Assembly: GCA_023853785.1 (NCBI GenBank)
Contig: JAJIRX010000691.1
Coordinates: 1 to 60,384 of the forward strand
Source: Psilocybe azurescens
Taxonomy: Eukaryota > Basidiomycota > Agaricomycetes > Agaricales > Agrocybaceae
Reading direction: 5' to 3'
DNA length: 60,384 nucleotides
Part shown: positions 49,483-60,384 of the stretch, piece after piece
Position numbering within the stretch: the first letter of the stretch is position 1
Layout: every line of letters starts with the position of its first letter
Notes under the pieces: model-generated
Database searches by the model: none
What the model was told of the DNA's origin: nothing
The model's input: the letters and a program-made list of their open reading frames with translations, nothing else
Made by a program: the position numbers and the translations under genes

Positions 49483-51631
49483 TCATGAGCCCGAAGATAT
49501 GCCGTTCATTATCCTCTCGCTCATCCCCGCCAGAGCGCCTCCAACCCACCCACTGACGCGTTTCCAGTCTTTATGCCCACGCCCCTCAGTGATGCCATAT
49601 AATAAGCTGTGACCCGAGTGGGTATTACGCGCCTTGATCCCATAGACCGCCATCGCCACACCCAATACGAGAACGGTCCCAGCCAGCATCGTCTTCTTCT
49701 CCATCTGCCCGAACGGGGATTTTCTGAGTTTGCGCCGCCTTCGACGCGCTTCGCCACCTGGTTTTTTCTCCTCTTTATCAGAAGATCCTTCTTCTTTCTG
49801 ATGCGGGTCTATCTCCACATAAGGATAGACGACCAGTTCGGGGTGCGATACCATGGCTTCGGCCGTATTGTCTGAAGGTAGCTCCGAAAACGATTCCGAC
49901 CAGGTAAACACGACGCTTTGTGGACCCATGATGGACGAGAGCGCGAGGCCTGGATGCGAGGGCGGGAACTCCTTGTAAAGCGCATCAGCATGCCGCAGCA
50001 AATCTGTCAGGAGAATTCTGTCGGGTCTGTGGTGGGTAGAGAGGATGTGGTCATGATCCTCGTTCTTCGTGGGCTTGTCAGACGGTGGGCTTGGTTCAAC
50101 TGGCGCCATCCCCGATATAGATTGGGAGCTCTGATAAATATCTTCTTTCGGTGGATTTTCGTCGTTGTTTGATGGCGAATCGTCATCATGTACGCGCTCA
50201 AGAGGGGCTGCGGCTCCGGTGTTATCCGAGATTTGTTCGTGAATGACTGTGGGTGGAGGGAAATGGCTGCTCGAATCGGGCGATCTATTCCTATCGTCTG
50301 GAGTAGAGTCCAATAGACTTTCTGATTCCTCTTTTACTATCAGAAGGGACGCCCGAGCTTGATGAATTCAAATTAATCTGGTTTCCGTCATCCTCCTCCT
50401 CTTTGAAGAACGTATTGTTGGCACCATCATCCAGTGACTTGTCAGCTGTCCATGTTTTTGACGGGTCCTCTGTAGCTTCCTGGTCGTCAATATCGTCTAC
50501 AAGATTAGGTAGGCTGCTGAGCAGTGAATGTATCATTCCGTCTTCGTCTTCTTCCTCCAATCGTATAACCTCCTTCTTACGCGAAAGAATTATCTGCAAA
50601 CGAAGTGTTGGTAAATAGACCCGGTATATAAGCGAAATAAATTCACAGCCGTTGCCAGATACACCACTGCTATTGGAGGTCGGCAGAACAGATAATCAAA
50701 AACGTGCTGGATGAGAGGCAGAGTGGGTATATCGTGCGAGAAAAGGGTCAACAAATTGGAGAGAGCGTAAAAAGGTAGCGGAGAATTTCTAAGAGAAGGT
50801 AGAAATGTTTAACCAATGGTAGCAACGCTGATGATATTCGACGATACCTTTCTAGAAGCTGAGAATACTCTGGATCTGCGAGGCGAAGGAGCTTACTGGT
50901 CACCCTATAGAAAAATAAAACATATAAGATTTTAAGCTTTCTTTGAACCAGAAAGAGTACCTCAGTAGTCCAAGTACGGGTTCCAGCCCAGAGCCCATTG
51001 AATCCCTTAGCCTGTGCAAGCTCAGCTTTTCAGCACATACTAGTTGCATTTCTTGCGGCAACGTTAGGAATAGGACAGTGACAATGTCATGATAGCCCTA
51101 GTACAATGCACACCAGTCAGCACACCCAATAAGCCAACAAGTAATATGTATATTCGTTTCGCACTTGAAAATAACTTAACCGAGGTCGTTTACGAAATAC
51201 TGACACAAGGAGCTTGTGCAGTTCAGCCTGCAATGTTTCTCTATCAATTTTTGGTTCTGTATACGAGCGCGTAAGCCAAATTTCAAGAGGTGGTGTGGTA
51301 CCTCATTCCCACCCACTGGATAGAGAACGAAGCTGCGGTCTGTGTCCAGTCCGATCTGTCGTTCATCATGATGCGGTTGTTCCTCCAAGTCTGAGTGTTT
51401 GCTGGGTTTGTTAACGAAGGAGTCTTTCGGTTTCGACGCATTCAGAAGTTTGGGCCTGTGATATTGGTGAGTTCTGAACAACTAAGAGGCAAGTAATACC
51501 GCGACAAACCATATGTCGACCCGTTCGTCTCCAAATCCTCCCTTTTGCAGGCTTCTTGCTCGTAGGCCTTCCCAATCTATTTCCTGGTGCTTATTTTTTC
51601 TTTGTTGGGTGGAATCATCGTCTTTGGTCAT
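49483..51631 (-). CDS. TBC-domain RabGAP with C-terminal membrane anchor (TBC1D20/Gyp8-like)
   Basis: The protein accelerates GTP hydrolysis by Rab GTPases; the anchored subfamily acts on Rab1/Ypt1 at the ER. The start at 51631 gives MTKDDDSTQQRKNKHQEIDW, then LRARSLQKGGFGDERVDIWP, the TBC entrance. The arginine finger IGLDTDRS fits IxxDxxR, and the glutamine finger SYFQGYHD fits YxQ. TLPQEMQLVCAEKLSLHRLR and FSHDIPTLPLIQHVFDYLFC-type segments follow. The C-terminal part is acidic and Ser-rich with no domain. It ends in one hydrophobic helix, MLAGTVLVLGVAMAVYGI, about 50 residues from the stop. Seven or so introns are present. A one-base slip in the T run 50332-50335 separates the two large exonic frames. 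Both catalytic fingers are intact, so it should be active. Confidence 0.9.
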
Positions 51632-52389
51632 GTATGAGGTTCTTATAGGCAAACGTTGGTCGAGGTAACGGGAGGTTCACGTTCAAGGTCAATGTTGCAA
51701 CTCAAGAGTCAAGACTCGGGAAATGTGGCGACATCAGGTCACGCCGTAAGTGGTGTGCTTGGCGGACCGCTACAAGCTCAAACCGATACTACCACAGCAG
51801 ACCACAGCCTGGAGCCAACGGCCTGCCAGCAAACCTTATGCAAACCGCTGCAGTCTGCGCAGCCATTTTCCTTCAAGACCTAATTTTCTGTTACTGAAGC
51901 TCATCATACATAAAGCAACTGTGGGACGAGCATATCCTATATGCCGATATCGTATCTCCTTTCTTTTTTTTTTTCACCTCATTGCAAGCAGACGTCAACA
52001 GTCGTGGAGCGGCCACATCAAAATATATGTCGAATTTTTCTTACATGAGGCGTACGCAATGACTGGCGGCGAACAGCCTGGTATGATATGATGTAACATG
52101 AGCCCGGACTCTGTTGCGGGACAGCCAGCCCCCAGGCCTTGAGCATAAATAGACACGACCACGGAGACTGGGGCCTCTCACGGAGTTCACAGCCCGCGCA
52201 TTATCGCATTCCGTAGTCATCGCCCCTTTCCAGAAGTTAGAACGAATCTGAGTCGCCGCTCTCTCCTCTTCACTCATTACTCGATTGGCTATTTGCTCTA
52301 TAGGAGGTTAGCGTTGTCTCGTTTCTTCTCCTATTGCATTTCAGGTCGCTTATAAGCTTCGACAGATTAGATCATACCGTAACATCATT
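51632..52389. other. Intergenic; contains a possible promoter
   Basis: No gene was recognised. TATA-like words at 52143-52151 and 52351-52356 precede the small secreted-peptide frame. Confidence 0.5.
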
Positions 52390-52656
52390 ATGAAGTTGCT
52401 CATCGTAACACTTCTCACGATGTCCTCACTGGTAATGGCATCATCAATATTGCCAAAAGACAGTGTCAAATCAGACCTGGTCGAGCCTGCCGCCTCCCCA
52501 GAGATGCCCGAACATCCTTCAATATGGAGATGGCCAACTCGCTGGGCAACTGCTAGCATCGAAAAAGTTGCTCGCGACATCGAAAGTTCAAACCGTGAAA
52601 GCCCATCATCCTCATCACGACGTTTCATCCGACGACGCCGCCGCATCCACCCGTAA
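52390..52656 (+). CDS. Small secreted cationic peptide candidate, 88 aa
   Basis: The frame starts with a clear signal peptide (MKLLIVTLLTMSSLVMASS). The middle is acidic to neutral (PKDSVKSDLVEPAASPEMPE) with Trp-rich HPSIWRWPTRWATAS. The end is a highly basic RRFIRRRRRIHP. It has no Cys, so it is not a classical cysteine-rich effector. A TATAAG word lies 39 bp before the ATG. An alternative frame (52463-52723) overlaps and could be reached by an indel or splice, giving a different C-terminus. I do not recognise a family. It could be a secreted peptide or a chance frame; the signal peptide is the main support. Confidence 0.4.
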   Translation: MKLLIVTLLTMSSLVMASSILPKDSVKSDLVEPAASPEMPEHPSIWRWPTRWATASIEKVARDIESSNRESPSSSSRRFIRRRRRIHP

Positions 52657-53215
52657 TTATTGTCTCCTTAACGCTACTGCTACGATCACATACTACGGAG
52701 TGAGTGTCGGCACATCTCTTTAACAGGCGCAGCGCTTACCACGATGTGCCTGCAGCCCTTTCACTTTCCTTATTTGAGATTCCACAAACCCATGTATCCC
52801 CGCCATCGCCATTCTACCATGCATTTACGAACTACGTATGAACTTTCATCCGCCCAGAGACACTCCCGCCGAATATCCAGTTGACATTTCCTTTTGGACA
52901 ATTAGTAACATCATTGTAGACATTGTAGAGTAGACTAGAGTAGATGACTGAATGAACACTTCATTGTACATAGCAGATAACCAGGCATTAACCATTAATG
53001 ATGTGTTCATGCTTCGCTGTCCTTACAACATTTTCAGATATTAATCATTCTATGAAGACTTCATAATTCGTTTAATTAATTTGGTTCTGAAATACGTGTC
53101 ATTTCCGATGGGTAAGGCAGCAAAAGCACAATGCGGGGTATACACAACAATGAATAGTAAATAACTGAAAGCAATCCGTATATGCGATCCATGAATGGGC
53201 GGGTATTACATTAAT
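52657..53215. other. AT-rich intergenic, no gene seen
   Basis: Nothing is recognisable. ATTGTAGA and TAGAGTAGA words repeat locally near 52912-52945. Confidence 0.5.
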
Positions 53216-56200
53216 TTAGATAGCGATAAAGAGGGTATCAATCATGATCATGAAAACATACAAATCATACAAACCAATCTCCATCATGGACTCAAAGTCA
53301 CGCTGGAGTTTGCATCCCGGAAGTAGGACGAGGAGGGCGAAGGCGAAGGGGGAAGTTTGAACCACTTCGGAAAGATAAACTAGGGCTTCCTTCTCGGCTC
53401 GGGGGTATACACCGTTCTGTGCATTCTTTCCGCTTCGCGAACTCCGCCATCGATACAGTCTCTTGAAGTCAGACAGAATCTGTGTCCAGCGCTCAGTAAT
53501 ATCACTTGGGTTCTCTGGATCTTTCTATCGAAAACATCGTCAATGCCAGGTCCCGCTTTGGCAATTACAATGGAGGAGAGCTTACTTCCAACCAGTCGAG
53601 GATGGCCTTGATCGACCTGGTTTTCGCTCCCGACTCACCCGTCGGGAGACCTTCGGCAAGCCAAGGGCCAGGAGGTATAGAGCGCAACCTGGCAAGAATG
53701 TTCTCGCTTGGTTTGGCTCTAACCAAATGGTGTCGCCATTCTGTATGCGACGGCAACGTCCTCCAATCCCTTGAACTAAAAAAAAACAATATATAAAATA
53801 ACACATCAGCGGCAAGTTCTCCACCGGCACTAGGATGAACAATTCATTCATACGCACATATCAGAGACGGAAGGATCACAATGCTCTAAGCAAATTTCGG
53901 CGAACTGGGTGTGGTATGCCTCCGGAGTGAACTGCCAACCTCCAGCCCTTTCTGGCTTAGTGAGAAACGCAAGTAGCGAGGACCGAATCCCATGCAGCGA
54001 CAGTAGCGTCTCCGAGATCATCAGCTGCTGCGGATGCATGGGAGACGGCGGCGGCGATAGCGTCGACGGCGTTTCGGACACCAAATCACGGCTGATAGCC
54101 ACACGGAACGGCTCGCAGATAGTTATAAGCCTCCCACCGGTTTTCGGGGTGTCGACCTGGAGGATCTGGGTGTAGATATGAGTGCTTATCTCGGCGAGAT
54201 CTTTCCTGATTCCGTGGTATTTGCTGCTTTTGCTCTTGTCGCTTTTTCGGGTCTGTTCATGTTGCCGTTGGATCCAGTCGAGGAGACGTCGAGTGGCGGA
54301 CCAAAGGAGCTCGACGTTGAGGACAGGGGCTTTTTGCAGGCACGCTTTGTCGTAATGCAGCTGTTTCAGGCCCTTGCATCAACTTAGTGATAGGATGGTC
54401 GTTGGGAGAAAAGACCATTTGTTCGATGCTGATCGATTCTAGGCATTTCCTCAAAATGTTGTCGAGGTATGTAACAGGATCCCGTGACCTGCCAAAAGTA
54501 ACGACATCAGTAAAACGATTGGGCTCTGCGCAGGAGTGTTGTGCAGATATACCTTGGAATTTCTAGCCATTCTGGACGGAATATCATACATATTATATGG
54601 TAATAGTCCAGGATGAGTCCGGTGCTATGATCTCGGAAGAACTGCCCAGCGCGATCCCGATTAGACAGAAAGTCCGTAAAATGAGGGTTCAGCAACAGCA
54701 CTACATCGTCTCGATATTCAGCTCCTCCCAGGTTGAAATGCTGCGTCCAGAATGCGTTCTTCCATTTATTGAAAGAACTTGCGATTTCGTTGCATGTTGA
54801 GCGAAAGATGCTCGATGTCGATGGAGAAAAGGTCGTGAAGCCAATGATCCCTGATGGGCCCCATCCCCGCGAGTATGCCGGGGAGTTTCTCCAGAAGTTG
54901 CATCATGTCGTCGGACGAAGAGAGAGTGAATTTGTAGAAGGTGTCCAGCATGGTGCGGAATTTGAGATAAGTCTTCGCGATTGGAGAGTCTTCGCGATTG
55001 ATGATCTTCCCCGGGCTTAACACGCATTCCTGGGCCCAATGCGAGTGCTCCGAATGAAAGTTGATCGGGTTGAGCAGTTGTTGCTTCCCTTTATCTTCAG
55101 ACGTCAGTATCTGGTGAATCGAGAACGTCATTAGGAGGTGAAAGGCAGCGCAGGATGAATCGTAAATACCGTGGCAAATGCTGTAGCCATAGAGTGTAGG
55201 GCATCAAATGAATGATCCCAAATGGGATGCCCAATTGGCTTTGGCGGGGAAACGTGACAGTAAATTCGTGGAGGTCATTTAAAACTGCTTCGCGCACGTC
55301 CGCCTCGCATTCAGCAAGGTGGGTGCCCATATGATGCTTCAGATATCCCCACGTTTCCCTGTGCGGGTAGTCTCCCTCTGGTATCGTCCTTCTAAAAACA
55401 CGACAATGAGATCTTTTACCAGAACCCCAAAGAAAGAAAACCAAGAGCTTACTTCCAAGGGCTTGAAATCCATTCCGTCATGAGCCTGAACCCGGATTTG
55501 ACAAGGGTAGCATGTGCAACACTCAAATCAACGTGAAACTCCTTGGAACGTTTTTTATCGAGAAGAAAATCCTGAAAAGAAGCGTGGTGGAAACGTAAGC
55601 CCCGAGTTTTGTCATATTCCAGGCGACGTTCGAAAACACGTCTTTCCGTTTCGTCATCAGATGGATTGGGGAATTTAATGACGGAGTGTAGTCCATGAAG
55701 AATGTATGTCACACCTCCGGCCTCTGAATCCAGACAAAGAATATCGTCGTATACTTCCGGCGGTTGTGGACAGTGCAGAGTGAGCAGAAGACCAAATATT
55801 TGGTTAAGAGCTTCTGGTTCTGGGCATGTTTTCAAGATTTGGGTGTAGAGTTCATCGATGTTCGAGTAGAGGTCTGGCGTGTTCGTTGAAGTGAGCACTT
55901 TTTAAGCTGCTTGACTGGATATAAGAGTTCCGCTCCAACGAATTCGAGAACAGTTGACGCATATAGGAATTGACCACATGCTTTTTTGACTAAATAGTCG
56001 ATATCAGAAGGCTGAGGCCATCGGGTCCTCATTCTGGACATGCTCGGCTTCTTCGCAATCGCATCCAGGCGTTCCTGCAGGAACAGTCGAATATCGTGTT
56101 CCGGATTGTAGAAGGAATCTAAGGCGATCTGGCGTGTCCTACGCAAGATCATGGGCTGTTCGAATGTTTCTCGGATATGAGCCTCAGAGCGACTTGTTAT

Positions 56201-57014
56201 GATGAACCTTATCCGACGATCGTAAGTGAGCAACGTATTCGCTATTGTGTTGATAATTCGTGTTTGGGTTTCGTGGCTTTTGCATTCGTCAATGCCATCG
56301 ATGATGACGAAGGGGGTCATAAGGGGAGGTGTGGCTAGCTTTTGGAGGGTTTCAAATATGAGAGTGCGAAGTTGCAACCCAGTATCCTTGGTGTAGAGGA
56401 TGGGATCGATAGCCATGGCTCTATTGACATGCTCTCTAAGTTCAAGATCGCATAGAGAGAGTTGATAGGCCAGTGTAGTGAATAGACAGTTGTCATCTTC
56501 TCGTCCTGGTTTCCCTCTTGAGAAGAAGAATGTCCCCCGAAATGGCGACCCTCGGGTGGACAGTTCAGGCATAACTCTGCGATTTCCTGCATGATTGTCG
56601 ATTTCCCAGTTCCGGTAGGCCCATGGATCCATAGTATATCCTCTTGTGAGTTGTTGTCTTTTATCCATGTCAAGATGGCAGCAAGAATCCTCTCGCGAGT
56701 TCCTGGGTGACATCTTATGGTCGAACGCTCCGACGATGTATGAACAGCGTCAGGAACTATCACTTTGACCAAAGTTTTGATTCCTGGAGAAAGAATGAGT
56801 TGAAACACGTTCTTCAGGAGCAAAGGCGCGACTCACCTTCCTCATTGTCGTAACTGTGGTTATGATAGTCCCCAGCTATCTCATAGCGGATGTAATCCTT
56901 TTCGACGTTGAAGAAATGGCTGTTCTGGACTGTGACACCCTGAGCATTCTTGAAGAATCGGCCACCATTTCCCGACATAGACAGCGACAAAGTTAAAGAG
57001 TGAAAACCTTTCAC
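53216..57014 (-). CDS. NACHT-domain STAND protein (fungal NLR-like)
   Basis: The start at 57014 gives MKGFHSLTLSLSMSGNGGRF, then FFKNAQGVTVQNSHFFNV, a short N-terminal motif seen before NACHT in agaric proteins. An intron lies at 56784-56836. Walker A is IHGPTGTGKSTIMQEIA (about 56600), Walker B is FVIIDGIDECKSHE (about 56300), and RFIITSRSEAHIRETF follows. KKACGQFLYASTVLEFVG and FHHASFQDFLLDKKRSKEFH close the typical STAND core. Frame breaks near 56570 and at the T run 55899-55903 (one base short) look like consensus errors. Further on are LLNPHFTDFLSNRDRAGQFF (about 54690) and helical segments to RDFESMMEIG near 53290, with the stop at 53216. No WD40, ankyrin or TPR repeats are visible. Joining the last 1.5 kb to this gene is inferred; it could be a separate gene. 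Fungal NACHT proteins act in self/non-self recognition and cell death. Confidence 0.75.
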
Positions 57015-57296
57015 CTCAAGAGGCTGTCAGCTGAGTGTTATATGTAAACATAGTCGTGAAGCGAGGGGCGATGCAAGTGCTGTGTCTGTCAGGCACTGTG
57101 AACTTAGAAGTTGATGGCCGTATTTGTCGTGACTGCTCACCGTCATCACCACCACAAGGTTGACCCCAGTTGACCCCCACACTGCCAATTCCAACTGTAA
57201 TCTCGTCACAGCCATCGTCGGGCGCGTCTACGAGATACATATATCTCGTCTTCCCGGAAGCGACGGGGGTTTCGTTGACAACATTGAGTTAGATAC

Positions 57297-60172
57297 ATGA
57301 TGCGGCCGCCTGTATTTCCGCGTTCCAGCGTTCTTGTTCTCGGCCCCAATTCTATCCAGTCATTGGTGCCTTCGACTATCATATCTCAGCTGGAATCGTT
57401 GCTGGAAAGTCATAGGTTAGATGACTCGTACGCGCTGGCAGACCAGAGACGGAAGAAACTGGAGGAAAGTCTCGAACCTGATGAGGATGAAGTATGTCTG
57501 GCGTTACTTTATCGTTGTTCGTCGTCTTGTAATTCTGACGTGTATTCAGGCAGAAGAGCTTCGCTATGTATACCAGAGGATTGGCTTCCAGTGTTTTACA
57601 GAGACTTTGTTCGAAGATGCTGGAAAACACTTGTTCAACGGAGAAATAGATCCACGGCTACTCATCAGCTACTATCCCGACCTCAGGGGCTCGCTATTCT
57701 CAGACGACGACGCTATGGACGTGTTCGCTGGTGTGGCAGAACACATGCCAATGGAAGGATCCGTTGACCAGATCAGTAAGCTACCTTTTCCATTTTCTCC
57801 TCACCACCACGATGTCTCTCGCTCCTACATTCGAAATGCTCCTTTCATTCAATGACTGCCCTCTAGTGGTAATAACAGGGCCCCATTAACATAAATCCCT
57901 CTTTCCCTTCGCACACTACGTTCCTGTGTTGGAACTAATATTCAGTTGTGTCGAATTTAGTCAGGAATTATTCGCCGCATCTAGCGCCAAATACCCTATC
58001 TGCGCCTCCAACTGCGGAATTGAGAAAGATACTTGGCATGGCGGCCAGAGATATGTTGTTGCTTTTTCTCAAGAAAAGTCGAACAAGACGTAGTCTATCC
58101 AAGGAGAAGGGTGTCGGGAGCACGGGCGACCCAATTGATATCGTATGCTCACTGTTCTCATCCACATTTGTGACAGATTGCTCTAAGACGAAACAATACA
58201 GGCGATTGATACAGTACTCGTCAAACTCTACGCAGAGTTTGAGAAAACTCAAGAGCTATATGCTTTGTTGGAAGCACCAAATGACGTGTCTATGGCGGAA
58301 GTCGAGCCAGTATTGCAAGACATGGGGCAATACAACGCCTTGTGTGTACTTTACAAGCAACGTGGGGATGACATAAAAGTTATTGACGTCCTGGCAAAGT
58401 TTGTAAAGTTTTTCATATCCTTGCTATTATCTCTTACAAAATATGTTGCAGACTTGTCGATGGTAAATGGACAGACGAAGACATCAAGGACCCCCTTGGA
58501 CAAATGGTCAACCTGCTTACGGATAAGCGAGACAGAGCATTAACACAACAATGGGGGCTTTGGATAACCAAGCGCAACCCGGAAATGGGCTTAAAGGTAA
58601 GAGAAAGAAGTTTCCATCGATGGCAAAGTTTGTGATATCATTTGCATGCTAGCTTTTGATGCCTCGTGATGCTGGAAAAAGCGGGAAAGACCAGAAGAAG
58701 ATATCGCAATGCTGGAACAAATTCAAGAAGCCAATCCAGTAGCTGGTGTTCAGTATCTTGAATACCTAGTTCTGCAACGGCGGAGTACGGTCAGTTCAAT
58801 CCATTCCAATCCAGGAACTTTCATTCTTATTCGAGTATATTCGCGTCTAGTCTCGAGAGCTGCATCTAAAACTAGCATTAGCATGCGTGGATCAAGTGCT
58901 TTCCTTCCTCGAAGACGATTCTGTATCTAAACTTTGGAGAGCCAAAGGTGTGAACTTCGATAGTTGTATATGTCCCTCGCTTACCGATCTCCTTTCCTCT
59001 CTAAAGCATCATCATATGCATCCTCGCACAACGAGTCATCGTTCCTCTCATACTTCGCGTCCACAACGCCAGATTCTGGACATAAACGAGCGAGGCTAAA
59101 AATGATACTTCTTCTAGCAGGATCTTCTCTTTACGATCCCGAACTGATACGACAACGCTTGTCAGAACGGGAGAAAATTCTCAAGCTCGAGTTAGCTCTA
59201 ATCGATGGGAAGGTAAAACATGTACTTCTTTCTTGACGGGCCAAGTGACATATCTTTGACCAGCTTGGACGACATCGGTCAGCGCTTCAGATTCTCGTGC
59301 ATGATCTCAGCGATTCCGCCTCTGCTGAAACGTATTGCACACTCGGTGGCGATATTGTTCCGCCCAAGGTGGCACAATCTATAGCTGATGATTGTGGTTT
59401 GCAAGACTGGGTCACGGTCCTATTTGGGCTATCATCAAGGAAAGCAGTTAACGGAAAGGGTGTGGGTTCAGTACCAATAACTCGTCTGAAAACCGTGAAC
59501 GACGAATTGAAAAAGAGCTGTTGAAAATCCTTTTGGAGGTATACATGGATGTTGGGTAGGTTTCACCGTCCGCTTTTCGACATATTAAATTCCTAATTCA
59601 GTATGCTTAGACAATCAGATCGTGCGGCACAGTTGCTCAACGCACAAGCGATGAATCTTGATGTGCTGGATGTACGTGGAATTCCTATGAATTGCGTCGC
59701 ATTGACTTACCCCGGAAATTCTTTCTGGCTGCAGGTCATTTCGATGGTACCTTCAAACTGGCCAGTCAGTATGATGAGCTCATTCCTGTCTCGTTCTTTC
59801 CGGCGGACATTGCACATCCAACAAGAAGGCAAGATCGTCAAGAATATCAGCGCTGGCCAGAACCTAGAGGTATGTAACTCCACATACGCCTCCCGCATCC
59901 CCATTCCTCTTCATTGCTGCCATTTTTAATACAATTATTAATATCTTTCATTAGGTGAAAGATCGTACCTGGGATATACTCCGAGAGGAAGGAGCATTGA
60001 TAGAAGAGGAGGCAGAAGATGACGATGGCAGCGAAGAGGATGGGGTTCTTCAGTCGTTTGACGAGAAAAAGTACTCGCAAAGCAAGTCGCGATGCATCTC
60101 GTACCTGGGCTTGACCAAAGTGTCAAGACCACGGTCCATAACCCCACAAGTCTCGCGGATGATCTAAGATAG
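57297..60172 (+). CDS. Vps39/Vam6-like protein lacking the CNH domain
   Basis: Vps39 is the HOPS subunit that binds Ypt7/Rab7 on vacuoles. The first readable residues are MMRPPVFPRSSVLVLGPNSI, a mid-protein segment, and the frame upstream has a stop (TGA, 57285-57287). The N-terminal CNH beta-propeller of about 300 residues is absent. What follows is typical: DQRRKKLEESLEPDEDE, then ELRYVYQRIGFQCFTETLF, HLFNGEIDPRLLISYYPDLR, NALCVLYKQRGDDIKVIDVL, the clathrin-repeat region, and the Vps39_2 zinc-free end (QQEGKIVKNISAGQNLEVKD). Introns include 57492-57549 and a long one at 57776-57946. Two A runs (58676-58680 and 60066-60070) are one base short. With them corrected, the frame ends at 60172 (SLADDLR). 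It is head to head with the NACHT gene, 282 bp apart. Confidence 0.85.
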
Positions 60173-60384
60173 TGCATGCATGCATGCGGTATTATGATGA
60201 TGTGCTATGTATACTCAACCTACACTATTTTCTAATCTATGTATACTGTTCGCTTCACACTGGCTTTTGCATCGTGACTGTGTTTGTCACCTCCTATTAT
60301 TAGTGCGCATAGAAAAGGGTCTTGCCAAGGGCTTGCTGTACTTTTTCTGTTTGGCCGTCGGAACTTGAAATTAACACATTTGTT
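60173..60384. other. 3' flank of the Vps39 gene
   Basis: No gene seen. TGCATGCATGCATG (60172-60186) is a short alternating purine-pyrimidine run just after the stop. Confidence 0.5.

Noticed and set aside
1..60384. CRISPR arrays, bacterial operons, rRNA genes or tRNA genes
   Set aside because: No regularly spaced repeats, no ribosome-binding-site-linked gene strings, and no convincing tRNA cloverleaf were found; the DNA is eukaryotic.

Overview
The window looks like nuclear DNA of a filamentous basidiomycete, most likely an Agaricomycete. The genes carry many short introns (about 50-65 nt, GT..AG with pyrimidine-poor 3' ends). The conserved proteins (RAD6-type E2, Pma1 H+-ATPase, UGGT, NMD3, MIOX, Vps39) are fungal. 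F-box-like paralogues, a NACHT STAND protein and a Copia element are typical of mushroom-forming fungi. I cannot name the species.

Layout. 1-4501: a Copia LTR retrotransposon with a truncated 5' LTR, followed by a strongly CpG-depleted AT-rich block to about 6050. 6469-8862 (minus): two neighbouring genes built from small PAH-like (Sin3-type paired amphipathic helix) modules; this is the least familiar content of the window. 10296-10861: RAD6/UBC2. 14329-17644: plasma-membrane H+-ATPase. 21467-27893 (minus): UDP-glucose:glycoprotein glucosyltransferase with a C-terminal RDEL, sharing a 297-bp divergent promoter with NMD3 (28191-30166). 30440-34840: a tandem duplication of about 2 kb with an F-box-like gene and a decayed copy. 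34971-41116 (minus): a DDX60/Ski2-like helicase. 42248-48734 (plus): aldo-keto reductase, myo-inositol oxygenase and a HAD phosphatase, possibly a small inositol/glucuronate group. 49483-51631 (minus): a TBC1D20-like RabGAP. 52390-52656: a small cationic secreted peptide candidate. 53216-57014 (minus): a NACHT protein, head to head with a Vps39 gene (57297-60172) that lacks its N-terminal CNH domain.

Sequence quality. Many otherwise well conserved genes have single-base frame breaks, mostly one base short in A or C runs (for example C6 to C5 and A6 to A5). Pma1, NMD3, MIOX, Vps39, the NACHT gene, the RabGAP and the F-box gene all show this. Essential genes cannot all be dead, so I read these as consensus errors and give gene spans through them. 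In-frame stops in the retroelement are different: they look like C-to-T or G-to-A transitions and are probably real.

The four largest stretches without a supported gene are 8863-10295, 10862-14328, 17645-21466 and 43809-45509.
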